A DNA stretch of 64,000 nt from Zoogloeaceae bacterium (GCA_024235635.1 JACKMA010000002.1:682001-746000), one strand, 5' to 3'. Positions 39,089 through 49,317 are shown, counted from the stretch's first letter. Made by a program: numbers and translations. Notes: generated from the letters alone by a model not told the origin.

Positions 39089-40033
39089 TCAGCTCGCGCG
39101 CAGCGGAATCAGGAAGTCGTCGGAGATGCGGTTGCCGAGATCGTAGATGCGATCCATGAAGCGATCGAGGAACGAGTGCAAGCCCTGGTCCAGCAGATGG
39201 TCGATGCGCCCGAAGCGCAACGATGCCTCGAGTTCGCCGGCCCGTCTCATGGTCTCGCCGGAGCGATCGTTGGCCACCACCTGCAGGTTGGCATAGACCT
39301 CGCGCATGCATCTGGCCAGCGAGCGCGGCATGTCCTGGTTGAGGATCAACAGGTCCGCGACCCGCACCGGAGAGATCAGGTCGCGGTAGACCTTGCGGTA
39401 GACCTCGAACGCCGACACCGAATGCAGCAGCGCGCTCCAGCGATAGTAGTCGGCCGCCTCGCCACCATCCTCCGACACCAGCACCTGGTACTTGACGTCG
39501 AGGATTCTGGCAGTGTTGTCGGCACGCTCGAGGAAGGTGCCGAGGCGGATGAAGCGCCACGAATCGTCCTGCAGCATCGTGCCGATGGTGACCCCCCGCG
39601 ACAGGTGCGAGCGGTATTTGACCCACTCGAAGAACTCGCCGACACCCCGATCGTCGAGGATCTCGGGTGTCAAGCCCCGCACCTTGATCCAGGTCGCATT
39701 GGTGGTCTCCCACAGCTCCGCGGTCAGCGTATCGCGCACCGCGTGGGCGTTCTCCCGCGCCGCACGAAGGCAGTTGCGGATGCTCGACGGATTCTCGGGA
39801 TCGAAGATCATGAAGCGGATCACCTTGTCGCCATCCACTTCGCCGCAAGTCGCACGGTACTGCTCCTCGAGCGACATGATGCGCAGCAGGCCGACCCAGT
39901 TCTGCTCGACTTCGGTCGCGGTCTGCGGCATCAGCGACATCCGGTATCCGACGTCCAGCATGCGCGCGGTGTTCTCGGCGCGCTCCATGTAACGGGCCAT
40001 CCAGAACAGATGGTCTGCGGTTCGACTCAGCAT
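39089..40033 (-). CDS. alpha-E domain protein (DUF403)
   Basis: 314-residue all-helical alpha-E protein. The typical start MLSRTADHLFWMARYMERAENTARML is clear, followed by RENAHAVRDTLTAELWET and the C-terminal REVYANLQVV region. These proteins occur almost always beside a circularly permuted ATP-grasp protein and often Anbu, and are thought to take part in a peptide-synthesis or modification system. It begins four bases after the ATP-grasp stop, so the two are co-translated. Confidence 0.93.
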   Translation of the reverse strand: MLSRTADHLFWMARYMERAENTARMLDVGYRMSLMPQTATEVEQNWVGLLRIMSLEEQYRATCGEVDGDKVIRFMIFDPENPSSIRNCLRAARENAHAVRDTLTAELWETTNATWIKVRGLTPEILDDRGVGEFFEWVKYRSHLSRGVTIGTMLQDDSWRFIRLGTFLERADNTARILDVKYQVLVSEDGGEAADYYRWSALLHSVSAFEVYRKVYRDLISPVRVADLLILNQDMPRSLARCMREVYANLQVVANDRSGETMRRAGELEASLRFGRIDHLLDQGLHSFLDRFMDRIYDLGNRISDDFLIPLRAS

Positions 40034-40037
40034 TCGA

Positions 40038-41456
40038 TCAGGCCTCCAGCACCCAGGTGTCCTTGGTGCCGCCGCCCTGCGACGAATTCACCACGAGCGA
40101 CCCCTCGCGCAGTGCCACGCGGGTCAGCCCGCCCGGCACCATGCATACTTCCTTGCCCGACAGCACGAACGGGCGCAGATCGATGTGGCGCGGCGCCACG
40201 CCCGATTCGACGAAGGTCGGACACGCCGACAGCGATAGTGTCGGCTGCGCGATGTACTTGTCGGGATTCTCCTTGACCCGTGCCCGAAACTTCTCGATTT
40301 CTTCCTTGCTCGCGGTCGGACCCACGAGCATGCCGTAGCCGCCGGCGCCGTGCACTTCCTTGACCACCAGTTCCGGAAGATTCGCCAGGACGTGGGAGAG
40401 CTGCTTCGGATCACTGCAGCGATAGGTCGGCACGTTGTTCAGGATCGGTTCCTCGCCGAGATAGAAGCGGACCATCTCCGGCACGTAGGGGTAGATCGAC
40501 TTGTCGTCGGCGAGTCCGCCGCCGACCGCGTTGGCCAGCGTCACCTTGCCGGCCCGGTAGGCCTGCAGCAGACCGGGCACGCCCAGCATCGAATCCTTGC
40601 GGAACACCAGCGGATCGAGGAAGTCGTCGTCGATTCTGCGATAGATCACGTCCACCCGCTTCGGCCCCTGCGTGGTACGCATATAGACGGTCTCGTCGCG
40701 AACGAACAAGTCCTGGCCTTCGACCAGTTCGACGCCCATCTGCTGGGCGAGGAAGGCATGCTCGAAATACGCGCTGTTGTAGGCCCCGGGCGTCATCACG
40801 ACGACGGTCGGATTGTCCTGCCCGGCGGGCGCCACGCTGCGCATCGTCTCGAGCAGCAGATTCGGATAGTGATCGACCGGTGCGACACGGTTGCTGGCGA
40901 ACAGTTCCGGGAACAGACGCATCATCATGCGCCTATCCTCGAGCATGTAGGACACGCCGGACGGCACGCGCAGGTTGTCCTCGAGCACATAGAACTCGCC
41001 CTCGCCAGCGCGCACGATGTCGACCCCGGCAATATGTGCATAGACGTCATGCACGACCTGTACGCCGACCATCTCCTTCCGGTACTGGGCATTGCCGAGC
41101 ACGTCCTGTTCGGGGATGCGCCCGTCCTTGAGGATGCTGCGCTCGTGGTAGATGTCGCGAATGAAGGCATTGAGCGCCATCACCCGCTGACGTAGCCCGG
41201 CCTCGAGGATGCGCCATTCCTCTGCCGTGATGATCCGCGGAATGATGTCGAATGGAATCAGCCGCTCGGTGCCCGAATCTTCGCCATAGACCGCGAAGGT
41301 GATGCCGAAGCGGTGAAACAGCGCATTGGCCTCGGCACGCTTGCGTGCCATGCGCTCGGATGACATGCCGTCCAGCCACCGCGACACATCCGCATAGTGG
41401 GGACGGACCAGGCCACCGTCACCCTGCATTTCGTCGAAAAATTCGGTGATTGCCAT
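40038..41456 (-). CDS. circularly permuted ATP-grasp protein (DUF404/DUF407)
   Basis: 472-residue circularly permuted ATP-grasp type 2 protein. It shows EDSGTERLIPFDIIPRII, FYVLEDNLRVPSGVSYM (metal-binding and ATP-binding segment) and VVKEVHGAGGYGMLVG. By analogy with glutathionylspermidine-synthase-like ligases it would form an amide bond using ATP. It heads the alpha-E and Anbu cluster. A plausible picture is that a peptide or amide tag made by the ATP-grasp/alpha-E pair is acted on by Anbu; this is a hypothesis from gene association only. Confidence 0.93.
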   Translation of the reverse strand: MAITEFFDEMQGDGGLVRPHYADVSRWLDGMSSERMARKRAEANALFHRFGITFAVYGEDSGTERLIPFDIIPRIITAEEWRILEAGLRQRVMALNAFIRDIYHERSILKDGRIPEQDVLGNAQYRKEMVGVQVVHDVYAHIAGVDIVRAGEGEFYVLEDNLRVPSGVSYMLEDRRMMMRLFPELFASNRVAPVDHYPNLLLETMRSVAPAGQDNPTVVVMTPGAYNSAYFEHAFLAQQMGVELVEGQDLFVRDETVYMRTTQGPKRVDVIYRRIDDDFLDPLVFRKDSMLGVPGLLQAYRAGKVTLANAVGGGLADDKSIYPYVPEMVRFYLGEEPILNNVPTYRCSDPKQLSHVLANLPELVVKEVHGAGGYGMLVGPTASKEEIEKFRARVKENPDKYIAQPTLSLSACPTFVESGVAPRHIDLRPFVLSGKEVCMVPGGLTRVALREGSLVVNSSQGGGTKDTWVLEA

Positions 41457-41606
41457 TGCTCGCTCGTCTCGCCTGGGATTCTGACCTTTGAAGTGACCGG
41501 ATCTCGCGAGAAGTGTGCCAGCTGAATTGGCCCAAGCGGCGCAAAATCGGCGCGCGCCTGCACCAGCATGGGGCGATCGGCAAGGTCGAGGCTGCAGCGT
41601 GGTGCA

Positions 41607-41634
41607 CGAAAAACCCCCGCCGCAGCGGGGGTTT
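41607..41634 (-). terminator. rho-independent terminator after thiolase gene
   Basis: Stem AAACCCCCGC / GCGGGGGTTT on the minus strand with a loop of three to four bases, followed by TTTTT, 20 bases past the thiolase stop. Confidence 0.88.
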
Positions 41635-41653
41635 CGATCGGTTCAGGCCGTCG

Positions 41654-42838
41654 TCACAGACGCTCGAACACCGTCGCGATGCCCTGCCCGCCACCGATGC
41701 ACATCGTTACCAGCGCATAGCGGCCACCAATACGCTCGAGCTCGTACAGCGCCTTGGTGGCGATGAACGCACCCGAGCAGCCGACCGGGTGGCCCAGCGC
41801 GATCGCGCCACCGTTCGGGTTGGTCTTGTTCATGTCGAGTTCGAGCGCCTTGGCAACCGCCAGCGCCTGAGCGGCGAAGGCTTCGTTGGACTCGATCACG
41901 TCCATCTGGTTCAGCGTCAGGCCGGCGCGCTTGAGCGCGATCTTGGTAGCCGGAATCGGACCTTCACCCATGATATGGTTGGGCACACCGGCGACGGCGT
42001 ACGACACCAGGCGGGCGATCGGCTTGTAGCCGGACTTCTCGGCCGCGTCGGCGCCGGCCAGCACCATGAAGCAGGCGCCGTCGTTGATGCCCGAAGCGTT
42101 GCCCGCAGTTACGGTGCCATCCTTCTTGAAGGCCGGGCGCATCTTCGCCAGGGTCTCCATCGTGGTATTGGCCTTGACGTGCTCGTCGGTGTCGAAAATG
42201 ACCTCGCCCTTGCGCGACTTCATCGTGATCGGCACGATCTGCGACTTGAAGCGACCCTCGGCGATCGCCGCCGCCGCACGACGCTGCGATTCCACCGCCA
42301 GGGCGTCCTGGTCCTCACGGGAGAGGCCCCACTTTTCCGCCAGGTTCTCGGCGGTGATACCCATGTGACCGGCACCGAACGGGTCGGTCAGGGTCGCCAC
42401 CATCGAGTCGATCATCTGGGTGTCGCCCATACGCGCGCCGGTGCGCATCGCCGGTGCCATGTAGGTGCCCCGCGACATCACTTCGACGCCACCGCCGACG
42501 CCGAGATCGCAGTCCCCGAGCATGATCGCCTGAGAGGTGGTCACGATGCCCTGCAGGCCGGAGCTGCAAAGACGGTTGACCGCCATCGCCACCGACTCCA
42601 TCGGCAGGCCGGCCTGGATCGCCGCAACGCGGGCGACATACGGGAATCGCGACTCGGTCGGGATGCAGTTGCCGACGGTCACGTAGTTGATCTGCTGCGG
42701 ATCGGCGCCGGAACGGGCGACCGCTTCCTTCATCACGGTTCCCGCCAGATCGGCCGGTTCCATCCCGCTCAGCGAACCGCCGAACGTACCGATGGCGGAA
42801 CGCACCGCGCTCAGAACCACAACATCACGATTTGCCAT
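41654..42838 (-). CDS. acetyl-CoA C-acyltransferase (thiolase)
   Basis: 394-residue thiolase. The nucleophile is Cys91 in NRLCSSGLQ. GHMGITAENLA and ESNEAFAAQALA are the usual internal segments, followed by NPNGGAIALGHPVGCSGA, and the second catalytic cysteine is in CIGGGQG near residue 381. It reversibly condenses two acyl-CoA units or cleaves 3-ketoacyl-CoA. Sequence alone does not separate degradative beta-ketothiolase from biosynthetic PhaA or BktB roles. It stands alone with its own terminator, without phaB or phaC nearby. Confidence 0.93.
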   Translation of the reverse strand: MANRDVVVLSAVRSAIGTFGGSLSGMEPADLAGTVMKEAVARSGADPQQINYVTVGNCIPTESRFPYVARVAAIQAGLPMESVAMAVNRLCSSGLQGIVTTSQAIMLGDCDLGVGGGVEVMSRGTYMAPAMRTGARMGDTQMIDSMVATLTDPFGAGHMGITAENLAEKWGLSREDQDALAVESQRRAAAAIAEGRFKSQIVPITMKSRKGEVIFDTDEHVKANTTMETLAKMRPAFKKDGTVTAGNASGINDGACFMVLAGADAAEKSGYKPIARLVSYAVAGVPNHIMGEGPIPATKIALKRAGLTLNQMDVIESNEAFAAQALAVAKALELDMNKTNPNGGAIALGHPVGCSGAFIATKALYELERIGGRYALVTMCIGGGQGIATVFERL

Positions 42839-43224
42839 TTACCTTCCCTCCGTTGACTTCGAAAACCATCGCCGGCACCCGCGCCGCAAATTCGCCGGGC
42901 CGACAACGACACGCAGAGCGCCATTTCGCGCGCGCGCGCGTCGAAGGCACCATGCATCAACACGACACCGGCTTCCCGGCCGATGCCCGTTCCCGGAACG
43001 ATCCGATCGAACGACCTGCGAACGCGGCAGGAGCGGTCGGCGAAATCGTCCCATGTCACTCCCGCGACCCGGGGCGGCACGGCACCCGAGTACAGGGCAA
43101 CAGGACAATGGACAAGGATACGCGAAAAACGTCACGTTGCGCCGCATCTCGTGGCGAACGAAGATTGCGCAGCCGATGTCGGCTGGACCGCGCGACGGCC
43201 ACCGCGCGTGCGCGTGACGCGACG
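42839..43224. other. intergenic region upstream of thiolase gene, no gene seen
   Basis: About 390 bases. Open frames on both strands are arginine- and alanine-rich with no family features. It should include the thiolase promoter and leader, but I could not pick convincing -35/-10 boxes. Confidence 0.35.
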
Positions 43225-43857
43225 TCAAAGCCGATGATCGCCGACGGCCAGGAGATTGGCCAGACTTACCAGCATGCCGGCGGTCGCGCCCCAGATGAAT
43301 CGCCCTTGCCAGGGCATTGCGAAGTATTCGCGCAAGACCCCTTCGTACTCGATGCTGTGACGCTGGCGGTTGCCCGGTTCGAGCAGAAAATCGAGCGGCA
43401 CCTCGAAGGCTTCGGCCACCTCGAAACTGTCCAGTTCGAGGTCGAAGGGCGGACGGATCAGGCCCACCAGCGGTGTGATCGAAAAGCCGGTGACCGTGCG
43501 GTACTCGGGCAGCCGGCCGATCACCTCGACGTGCCGGGGATGCAGCCCGATCTCCTCCTCGGTCTCGCGCAGTGCGGTTGCCAGCGCCGAGTCGTCCCCG
43601 TGCTCGACGCGACCGCCCGGGAAGCTTATCTGGCCCGGATGATGGTGCAGGTGATCGGTACGCTGGGTCAGCAGCACGGTCATGCCGCCATCGCGCAGTA
43701 CCAGCGGCACCAGGACCGCAGCCTCCTGCACCGGCCCGCCCGCGGCGTCTTCGGTCACGGCTTCGTGGGCATGCGCCCGATCGAGCGCGCGTCTGAGGCG
43801 CTCGACATCGATGGGCACACGGTCGTCAGCCTGCGTCACGTTGCCACTCTCCCCCAC
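43225..43857 (-). CDS. Nudix hydrolase, CoA pyrophosphatase-like
   Basis: 210 residues. It contains a full Nudix box, residues 81-103, reading GGRVEHGDDSALATALRETE then EEIGL, preceded by LTQRTDHLHHHPGQISFPGG. That matches the LLTxRSxxLRxHxGxVxFPGG signature of CoA diphosphatases (NudL/NUDT7 group). It would cleave CoA and acyl-CoA to 4'-phosphopantetheine and 3',5'-ADP. The catalytic glutamates are present. Confidence 0.88.
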   Translation of the reverse strand: MGESGNVTQADDRVPIDVERLRRALDRAHAHEAVTEDAAGGPVQEAAVLVPLVLRDGGMTVLLTQRTDHLHHHPGQISFPGGRVEHGDDSALATALRETEEEIGLHPRHVEVIGRLPEYRTVTGFSITPLVGLIRPPFDLELDSFEVAEAFEVPLDFLLEPGNRQRHSIEYEGVLREYFAMPWQGRFIWGATAGMLVSLANLLAVGDHRL

Positions 43858-43899
43858 TACGTGTCGTCCTGGACGTCGGCGCTCGCGCCGCGCCCATCG

Positions 43900-44583
43900 T
43901 CAGTAGCGCTTGCGCATGTGCAGCCGCGTCCCGTCGTGGCGCAGATCGAAACGCGCGAGCGCGCTCATGCCGAGCAACGATACCGGCAGATCGTGCTCGT
44001 GCACCGCGGCCTGGACATTGTGCAGCGTCACGCCGCCGATCTTCAGCGCGTCGACCGTGACCAGCCGGATCGAGGTCGACCCGTTCGCGGTCTGCGCGAC
44101 CGCTCGCCGTCCGTCGGCATGCCCGATCCCGGCGCGCATCGCATCCGATCGCCCGATCGACACCAGGGTCGCGCCGGTATCGACCAGAAACTCGACACTG
44201 GCGCCGTTGATCCGTCCTTGCGTGCGGAAATGGCCACCGGAGTCCGCGCTGAGCACCAGTTCACCACCCGTCTCGCCGCTCGCCACGTGCGCGACGCGGT
44301 CGCCCGTACGCAGGCTCTGGCGCTGGCCGCCGACCTCGAAGGTCACCATGTCCCCTTCCACGGCGATCACGCGCACCCCTTCGGCGGTGCGCTGTCCGAC
44401 AGCCACCGCCCGCGGCGCGCCACCGTCGATCATCAGCAGGGCCTTGCCCGGGAAGGTGCCGGCGACGACCACATCGGGCGCCTGGGCGCCAACCGACGCA
44501 GACGCCAACCATAACAACGCACCGGCCGCCAGCGACAGCGGGGCCCGCGCGACGGCCGGCCGGTCGGCCTCAGGCGAAGTCAT
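43900..44583 (-). CDS. retropepsin-like aspartic protease (clan AA, TIGR02281-type)
   Basis: 227 residues with a possible N-terminal signal sequence or anchor (hydrophobic 15-32, A-Q-A near 33-35). The C-terminal half is a retroviral-type aspartic protease fold: VEFLVDTGATLVSI with catalytic Asp135-Thr-Gly, then LLGMSALARFDLRHDG as the flap/dimer strand. Such proteins act as dimers in the periplasm or at the membrane; their substrates are unknown. Its start overlaps the end of the YjfB-like gene by 14 bases. Confidence 0.88.
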   Translation of the reverse strand: MTSPEADRPAVARAPLSLAAGALLWLASASVGAQAPDVVVAGTFPGKALLMIDGGAPRAVAVGQRTAEGVRVIAVEGDMVTFEVGGQRQSLRTGDRVAHVASGETGGELVLSADSGGHFRTQGRINGASVEFLVDTGATLVSIGRSDAMRAGIGHADGRRAVAQTANGSTSIRLVTVDALKIGGVTLHNVQAAVHEHDLPVSLLGMSALARFDLRHDGTRLHMRKRY

Positions 44584-44755
44584 CGATCGTTCGCCCGATC
44601 GTCTCGGTCGGATTGGCGCGCGGCACCGGCGGCAAGGCCTCGAGCAACTGCTGCGCCATCGCCTGCTCGAAATCCAGCGCCTTGCGGAAGGTGATCAGCG
44701 ATGCCTGGCTTTGGACATCGGCCAGCCTTTCCGTCGAAATCGTGCTCGCGTCCAT
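44570..44755 (-). CDS. YjfB-like putative motility protein
   Basis: 61-residue protein with helical content, resembling the YjfB family (annotated as putative motility protein from genome context). The segment SLITFRKALDFEQAMAQQLLEALP matches the family's amphipathic helix followed by LLxALP. No flagellar genes are in the window. It sits between yajQ (6 bases) and the aspartic protease gene (14-base overlap), all on the same strand. Confidence 0.65.
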   Translation of the reverse strand: MDASTISTERLADVQSQASLITFRKALDFEQAMAQQLLEALPPVPRANPTETIGRTIDDFA

Positions 44756-44761
44756 CTTCGT

Positions 44762-45247
44762 TCAATCCCTGAAGTTGCCAAACTGCAGCGGGAAGTCGGT
44801 CACGTCCTTGCGCACCATCGCGATCGCATCCTGCAGCACGTCGCGCTTGGCGCCGCTGACCCTCACCGATTCGCCCTGGATGCTCGCCTGCACCTTGAGC
44901 TTCGCGTCCTTGAGCAGGCGCACGATCTTCTTCGCGACGTCCTGTTCGACACCCACCCGCACGACCAGCTCCTGCTTGACCTTGTTGCCCGAGACCTTCT
45001 GCACGTCCCGATGCTCGAGGCAGCGGATGTCGATCTTCTTGGCGGTCATCTCCGGCAGCAGGATGCCCTGCATCTGGTCGAGCTGGAAATCGCTGTCCGC
45101 GAATAGTGTCAGCAGCTTGTCGTTCTGCTCGATGCGACAGTCTGAACCCTTGAAATCGTAGCGATTGCCGATCTTGCGATTGGCGACGTCGACAGCGTTC
45201 CTGAGGCTGACCAGATCCACTTCGGAGGTGATGTCGAATGAAGGCAT
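44762..45247 (-). CDS. yajQ: YajQ family cyclic-di-GMP-binding protein
   Basis: 161-residue YajQ. It starts MPSFDITSEVDLVSLRNAVD, then RYDFKGSDCRIEQND and ends FPLQFGNFRD, all standard. Some YajQ members bind c-di-GMP and act as co-regulators of transcription; that was shown in Xanthomonas and others and is not certain here. The ATG at 45247 gives the exact family length. It is upstream of the YjfB-like gene in the same direction. Confidence 0.95.
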   Translation of the reverse strand: MPSFDITSEVDLVSLRNAVDVANRKIGNRYDFKGSDCRIEQNDKLLTLFADSDFQLDQMQGILLPEMTAKKIDIRCLEHRDVQKVSGNKVKQELVVRVGVEQDVAKKIVRLLKDAKLKVQASIQGESVRVSGAKRDVLQDAIAMVRKDVTDFPLQFGNFRD

Positions 45248-45314
45248 GTGCGCACAATCCCCTGCAATTTCTGTCAACGGCAACCCGTGGCCACCCTGTA
45301 CGCCCGTTCGTCGT

Positions 45315-45638
45315 TCAGTCCAGGTAGTGGCAGACGTAGTGGAACGGTTCCCCGGCGACTTCGATCTCGAACCTCGAATCGGCCGGCACGTCGAAGGACT
45401 CGCCGGACGACACCTGGCGCCACGTGTCCTCGCCCGGCAGCAGGATCCGGCATGTCCCGCCGACGCAATCCATGCGCTCGGCAACCCCGGTGCCGAAACT
45501 CAGACGCGAGGGCAGCACGACGCCAACCGATTTTCGGCTGCCATCCGGCAACCGCAAGCTGTGGCTGACACATCTTCCGTCGAAATAAACGTTCGCAACC
45601 GTGTCGACGGTAACGCCCGAGAAGCTCTTGTTGCCCAC
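45315..45638 (-). CDS. ppnP: pyrimidine/purine nucleoside phosphorylase PpnP-like
   Basis: 107-residue small cupin-fold protein of the YaiE/PpnP (DUF1255) family. KSVGVVLPSRLSFGTGVAER and GESFDVPADSRFEIEV are the characteristic segments, and the C-terminus ends YVCHYL as usual. It splits nucleosides with phosphate to give ribose-1-phosphate. It starts ten bases after the DUF2788 stop, both on the minus strand. Confidence 0.9.
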   Translation of the reverse strand: MGNKSFSGVTVDTVANVYFDGRCVSHSLRLPDGSRKSVGVVLPSRLSFGTGVAERMDCVGGTCRILLPGEDTWRQVSSGESFDVPADSRFEIEVAGEPFHYVCHYLD

Positions 45639-45647
45639 GCCCGCCTC

Positions 45648-45878
45648 CTATTCGATACCGAGCAACTTCTGAATGAATCCCTTGGCAAGGAACCCGACGA
45701 ATCCCAGGCCCAGACCGATGAACATCCACATCGCACCGTATTTGCCGGCCTTCGACTCCCAGGCCAGTTGACCGATGATGAAGACCATATAGGCGATCAG
45801 CGCAGTGAAGCAGAGCGTGAGGGAGATGTCCTCGAACTCGGCAACCGTCAGCCCGACGATCAGCGGTTCACCGCCCAT
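45648..45878 (-). CDS. DUF2788 small membrane protein
   Basis: 76-residue protein with two hydrophobic segments (about 17-38 and 48-66). The LTCLF... to YGAMWMFIGLGLGFVGFLAKGFIQKLL layout matches DUF2788, a small beta/gammaproteobacterial membrane family of unknown function. It lies 11 bases downstream of argG on the same strand and may be cotranscribed with it. Confidence 0.75.
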   Translation of the reverse strand: MGGEPLIVGLTVAEFEDISLTLCFTALIAYMVFIIGQLAWESKAGKYGAMWMFIGLGLGFVGFLAKGFIQKLLGIE

Positions 45879-45889
45879 TTACCCTCCGG

Positions 45890-47119
45890 TCAGCCGCGCC
45901 GCGCGCGGGCGTTGGCTGCGATTCGCATGCGCAGCGCGTTGAGGCGGATGAAACCGTGGGCGTCGGCCTGGTCATAGGCGCCCTGATCGTCCTCGAAGGT
46001 CGCAATGGTCGGATCGAACAGGGAATCGGTGGCCGAGTCGCGGCTGACCACGATGACGTTGCCCTTGTAGAGCTTCAGGCGCACCCAGCCATTGACGGTC
46101 TGCTGGGTCTGATCGATCAGTGCCTGCAGCGCCTGGCGCTCCGGCGCCCACCAGTAGCCGTTGTAGATCAGGCTGGCATAGCGCGGCATCATCTCGTCCT
46201 TCAGATGCGCCACCTCGCGATCGAGGGTCACCGACTCGATCGCGCGATGGGCGCGCAGCAGGATCGTGCCCCCCGGGGTCTCGTAGCAGCCCCGCGACTT
46301 CATGCCGACATAGCGGTTCTCGACCAGATCGAGGCGTCCGATGCCATGGCGACCGCCGAGCCGGTTCAGTTCTGCCAGAAGTTGGTGCGGCGCCATGCGG
46401 GTACCGTCGATCGACACCAGATCGCCCCGCTCGAAGCCCAGGTCGACGTACTCCACCTCGTCGGGCGCCGCCTCGGGCGACACCGTCCAGCGCCACATCG
46501 ACTCTTCCGCCTCGGCCGCAGGGTTCTCGAGATGACGCCCCTCGTAGGAGATGTGCAGCAGGTTTGCGTCCATCGAATAGGGCGAGCCGCCCTGCTTGTG
46601 TTTCATCTCGATCGGAATGCCATGGCGCTCGGCGTAGGCCAGCAGCTTCTCGCGCGACAGCAGATCCCACTCGCGCCATGGCGCGATCACCTTGACGTTC
46701 GGCATCAGCGCGTAATAGCCCAGCTCGAAGCGGACCTGATCGTTGCCCTTGCCGGTGGCACCGTGCGACACCGCCTCGGCGCCGGTCTCGCGCGCGATCT
46801 CGATCTGGCGCTTGGCGATCAACGGACGCGCGATCGAGGTGCCGAGCAGGTACTCGCCTTCGTAGATCGTGTTGGCCCGGAACATCGGGAAGACGAAGTC
46901 GCGGACGAACTCCTCGCGCAAGTCGTCGATGTAGATATGCTCGGGCCTGATGCCGAACTGCAGCGCCTTCTTTCGCGCCGGCTCGAGCTCTTCGCCCTGC
47001 CCCAGGTCGGCCGTGAAGGTCACCACTTCGCAGTGATAGGTGTCCTGCAGCCATTTCAGGATCACCGACGTATCCAGCCCGCCCGAATAGGCCAGCACCA
47101 CCTTGTTCACGTCACTCAT
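45890..47119 (-). CDS. argG: argininosuccinate synthase
   Basis: 409-residue argininosuccinate synthase that joins citrulline and aspartate using ATP. The ATP-PP loop is AYSGGLDTS (about 8-16), and SHGATGKGNDQVRFE is the substrate-binding segment. The ATG at 47119 has AGGAACGGA upstream and yields the normal length; a start eight codons earlier is possible. It is the last enzyme gene of the argD-argF-argG run, 55 bases after argF. Confidence 0.97.
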   Translation of the reverse strand: MSDVNKVVLAYSGGLDTSVILKWLQDTYHCEVVTFTADLGQGEELEPARKKALQFGIRPEHIYIDDLREEFVRDFVFPMFRANTIYEGEYLLGTSIARPLIAKRQIEIARETGAEAVSHGATGKGNDQVRFELGYYALMPNVKVIAPWREWDLLSREKLLAYAERHGIPIEMKHKQGGSPYSMDANLLHISYEGRHLENPAAEAEESMWRWTVSPEAAPDEVEYVDLGFERGDLVSIDGTRMAPHQLLAELNRLGGRHGIGRLDLVENRYVGMKSRGCYETPGGTILLRAHRAIESVTLDREVAHLKDEMMPRYASLIYNGYWWAPERQALQALIDQTQQTVNGWVRLKLYKGNVIVVSRDSATDSLFDPTIATFEDDQGAYDQADAHGFIRLNALRMRIAANARARRG

Positions 47120-47174
47120 GTTTCGTCCGTTCCTAACCGTCAAAAGGGCGACTCGCGCCCTGTCGCATTGCTGA

Positions 47175-48104
<930 letters not shown>

Positions 48105-48111
48105 GCCGGCT

Positions 48112-49284
48112 TCAGTCCCCCAGGAATTCTCGGATCAGCGGCGCCAGTCTGCCAATCAGTTCGTCGGCGTCGGCGTCGGTGAAGATCAGTGGCGGCAGCA
48201 GGCGGATCACGCGCTCGGCGGTGACATTGATCAGCACACCAGCGTCGCGCGCACGCTCCACCAACGGTCCGCACGCACGATCCAGCTCGATGCCGATCAT
48301 CAGGCCCTTGCCACGAATGGCGCGGATGCCGGCGATTCCATCGAGCGCAGCGGCAAAGCCGGCGCGGATCCGCTCACCGACCGATTCCGCGCGCGGCATC
48401 AGGCCGTCGCCGTCGATCGCATCGAGCGTCGCCAGTGCCGCGGCACAGGCCAGCGGATTGCCGCCGAAAGTCGAGCCGTGGTTGCCGGGCTGGAAGGTGC
48501 CGGCCGCCCGCCCGGCGGCCAGGCAGGCGCCGATCGGCACGCCCGATCCCAGACCCTTCGCCAGCGTCATCACGTCGGGCAGGATGTCGCTGTGCTGGAA
48601 TCCGAACCATTTTCCGGTGCGGGCCACGCCGCACTGCACCTCGTCGAGCATCATCAGCCAGTCGCGGCGGTCGCACACGGCACGCACCGCCCGCATGTAG
48701 CCGGCATCGGCGATGTGGATGCCGCCCTCGCCCTGGATCGGCTCGAACAGCACCGCCACCACACTCGGACAATTCGCTGCGACCTTCTCGAGCGCATCGA
48801 GGTCATTGAATGGCACCCGTACGAAGCCGGACACCAGCGGTTCGAAGCCGACCTGGACCTTGCGATTGCCAGTGGCCGACAGGGTTGCCAGCGTGCGCCC
48901 GTGGAAGGACTGCTCCATCACCACGACTGCCGGCTTCTCCACGCCCTTGCGATGGCCGTAAAGGCGCGCGAGCTTGATGGCCGCCTCGTTGGCCTCGCAG
49001 CCGGTGTTGGCAAAAAACACCTCGTCCATGCCGGAGCAGTCGGCGAGTCGGTCGGCCAGCCTTTCCTGCAGCGGGATGCGATACAGGTTCGAGGTGTGGA
49101 TCAGGGTGGCGGCCTGATGCGAGATCGCCTCGACCAGCGCGGGATGATTGTGACCGAGGGTCGACACGGCAATGCCGGCGAGCGCATCGAGGTACTTGTT
49201 GCCCGCTTCGTCGAACAGCCAGACCCCGTCCCCATGTGAAAACGCGATTGGCTGGCGTCCGTAGGTATTCATCAAGTGCGACAT
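48112..49284 (-). CDS. argD: acetylornithine aminotransferase
   Basis: 390-residue class III PLP aminotransferase. LMMLDEVQCGVARTG contains the PLP-contacting Asp, and LAKGLGSGVPIGACLA contains the PLP lysine in the T-L-A-K-G-L-G motif. It converts N-acetylglutamate semialdehyde to N-acetylornithine. The leader upstream contains a hairpin with a T-run, discussed as a separate entry. A ribosome binding site AAGGAT precedes the ATG at 49284. Confidence 0.96.
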   Translation of the reverse strand: MSHLMNTYGRQPIAFSHGDGVWLFDEAGNKYLDALAGIAVSTLGHNHPALVEAISHQAATLIHTSNLYRIPLQERLADRLADCSGMDEVFFANTGCEANEAAIKLARLYGHRKGVEKPAVVVMEQSFHGRTLATLSATGNRKVQVGFEPLVSGFVRVPFNDLDALEKVAANCPSVVAVLFEPIQGEGGIHIADAGYMRAVRAVCDRRDWLMMLDEVQCGVARTGKWFGFQHSDILPDVMTLAKGLGSGVPIGACLAAGRAAGTFQPGNHGSTFGGNPLACAAALATLDAIDGDGLMPRAESVGERIRAGFAAALDGIAGIRAIRGKGLMIGIELDRACGPLVERARDAGVLINVTAERVIRLLPPLIFTDADADELIGRLAPLIREFLGD

Positions 49285-49317
49285 TCAGGATCCTTTTCCC
49301 AGGGTCGGCACACGGCC

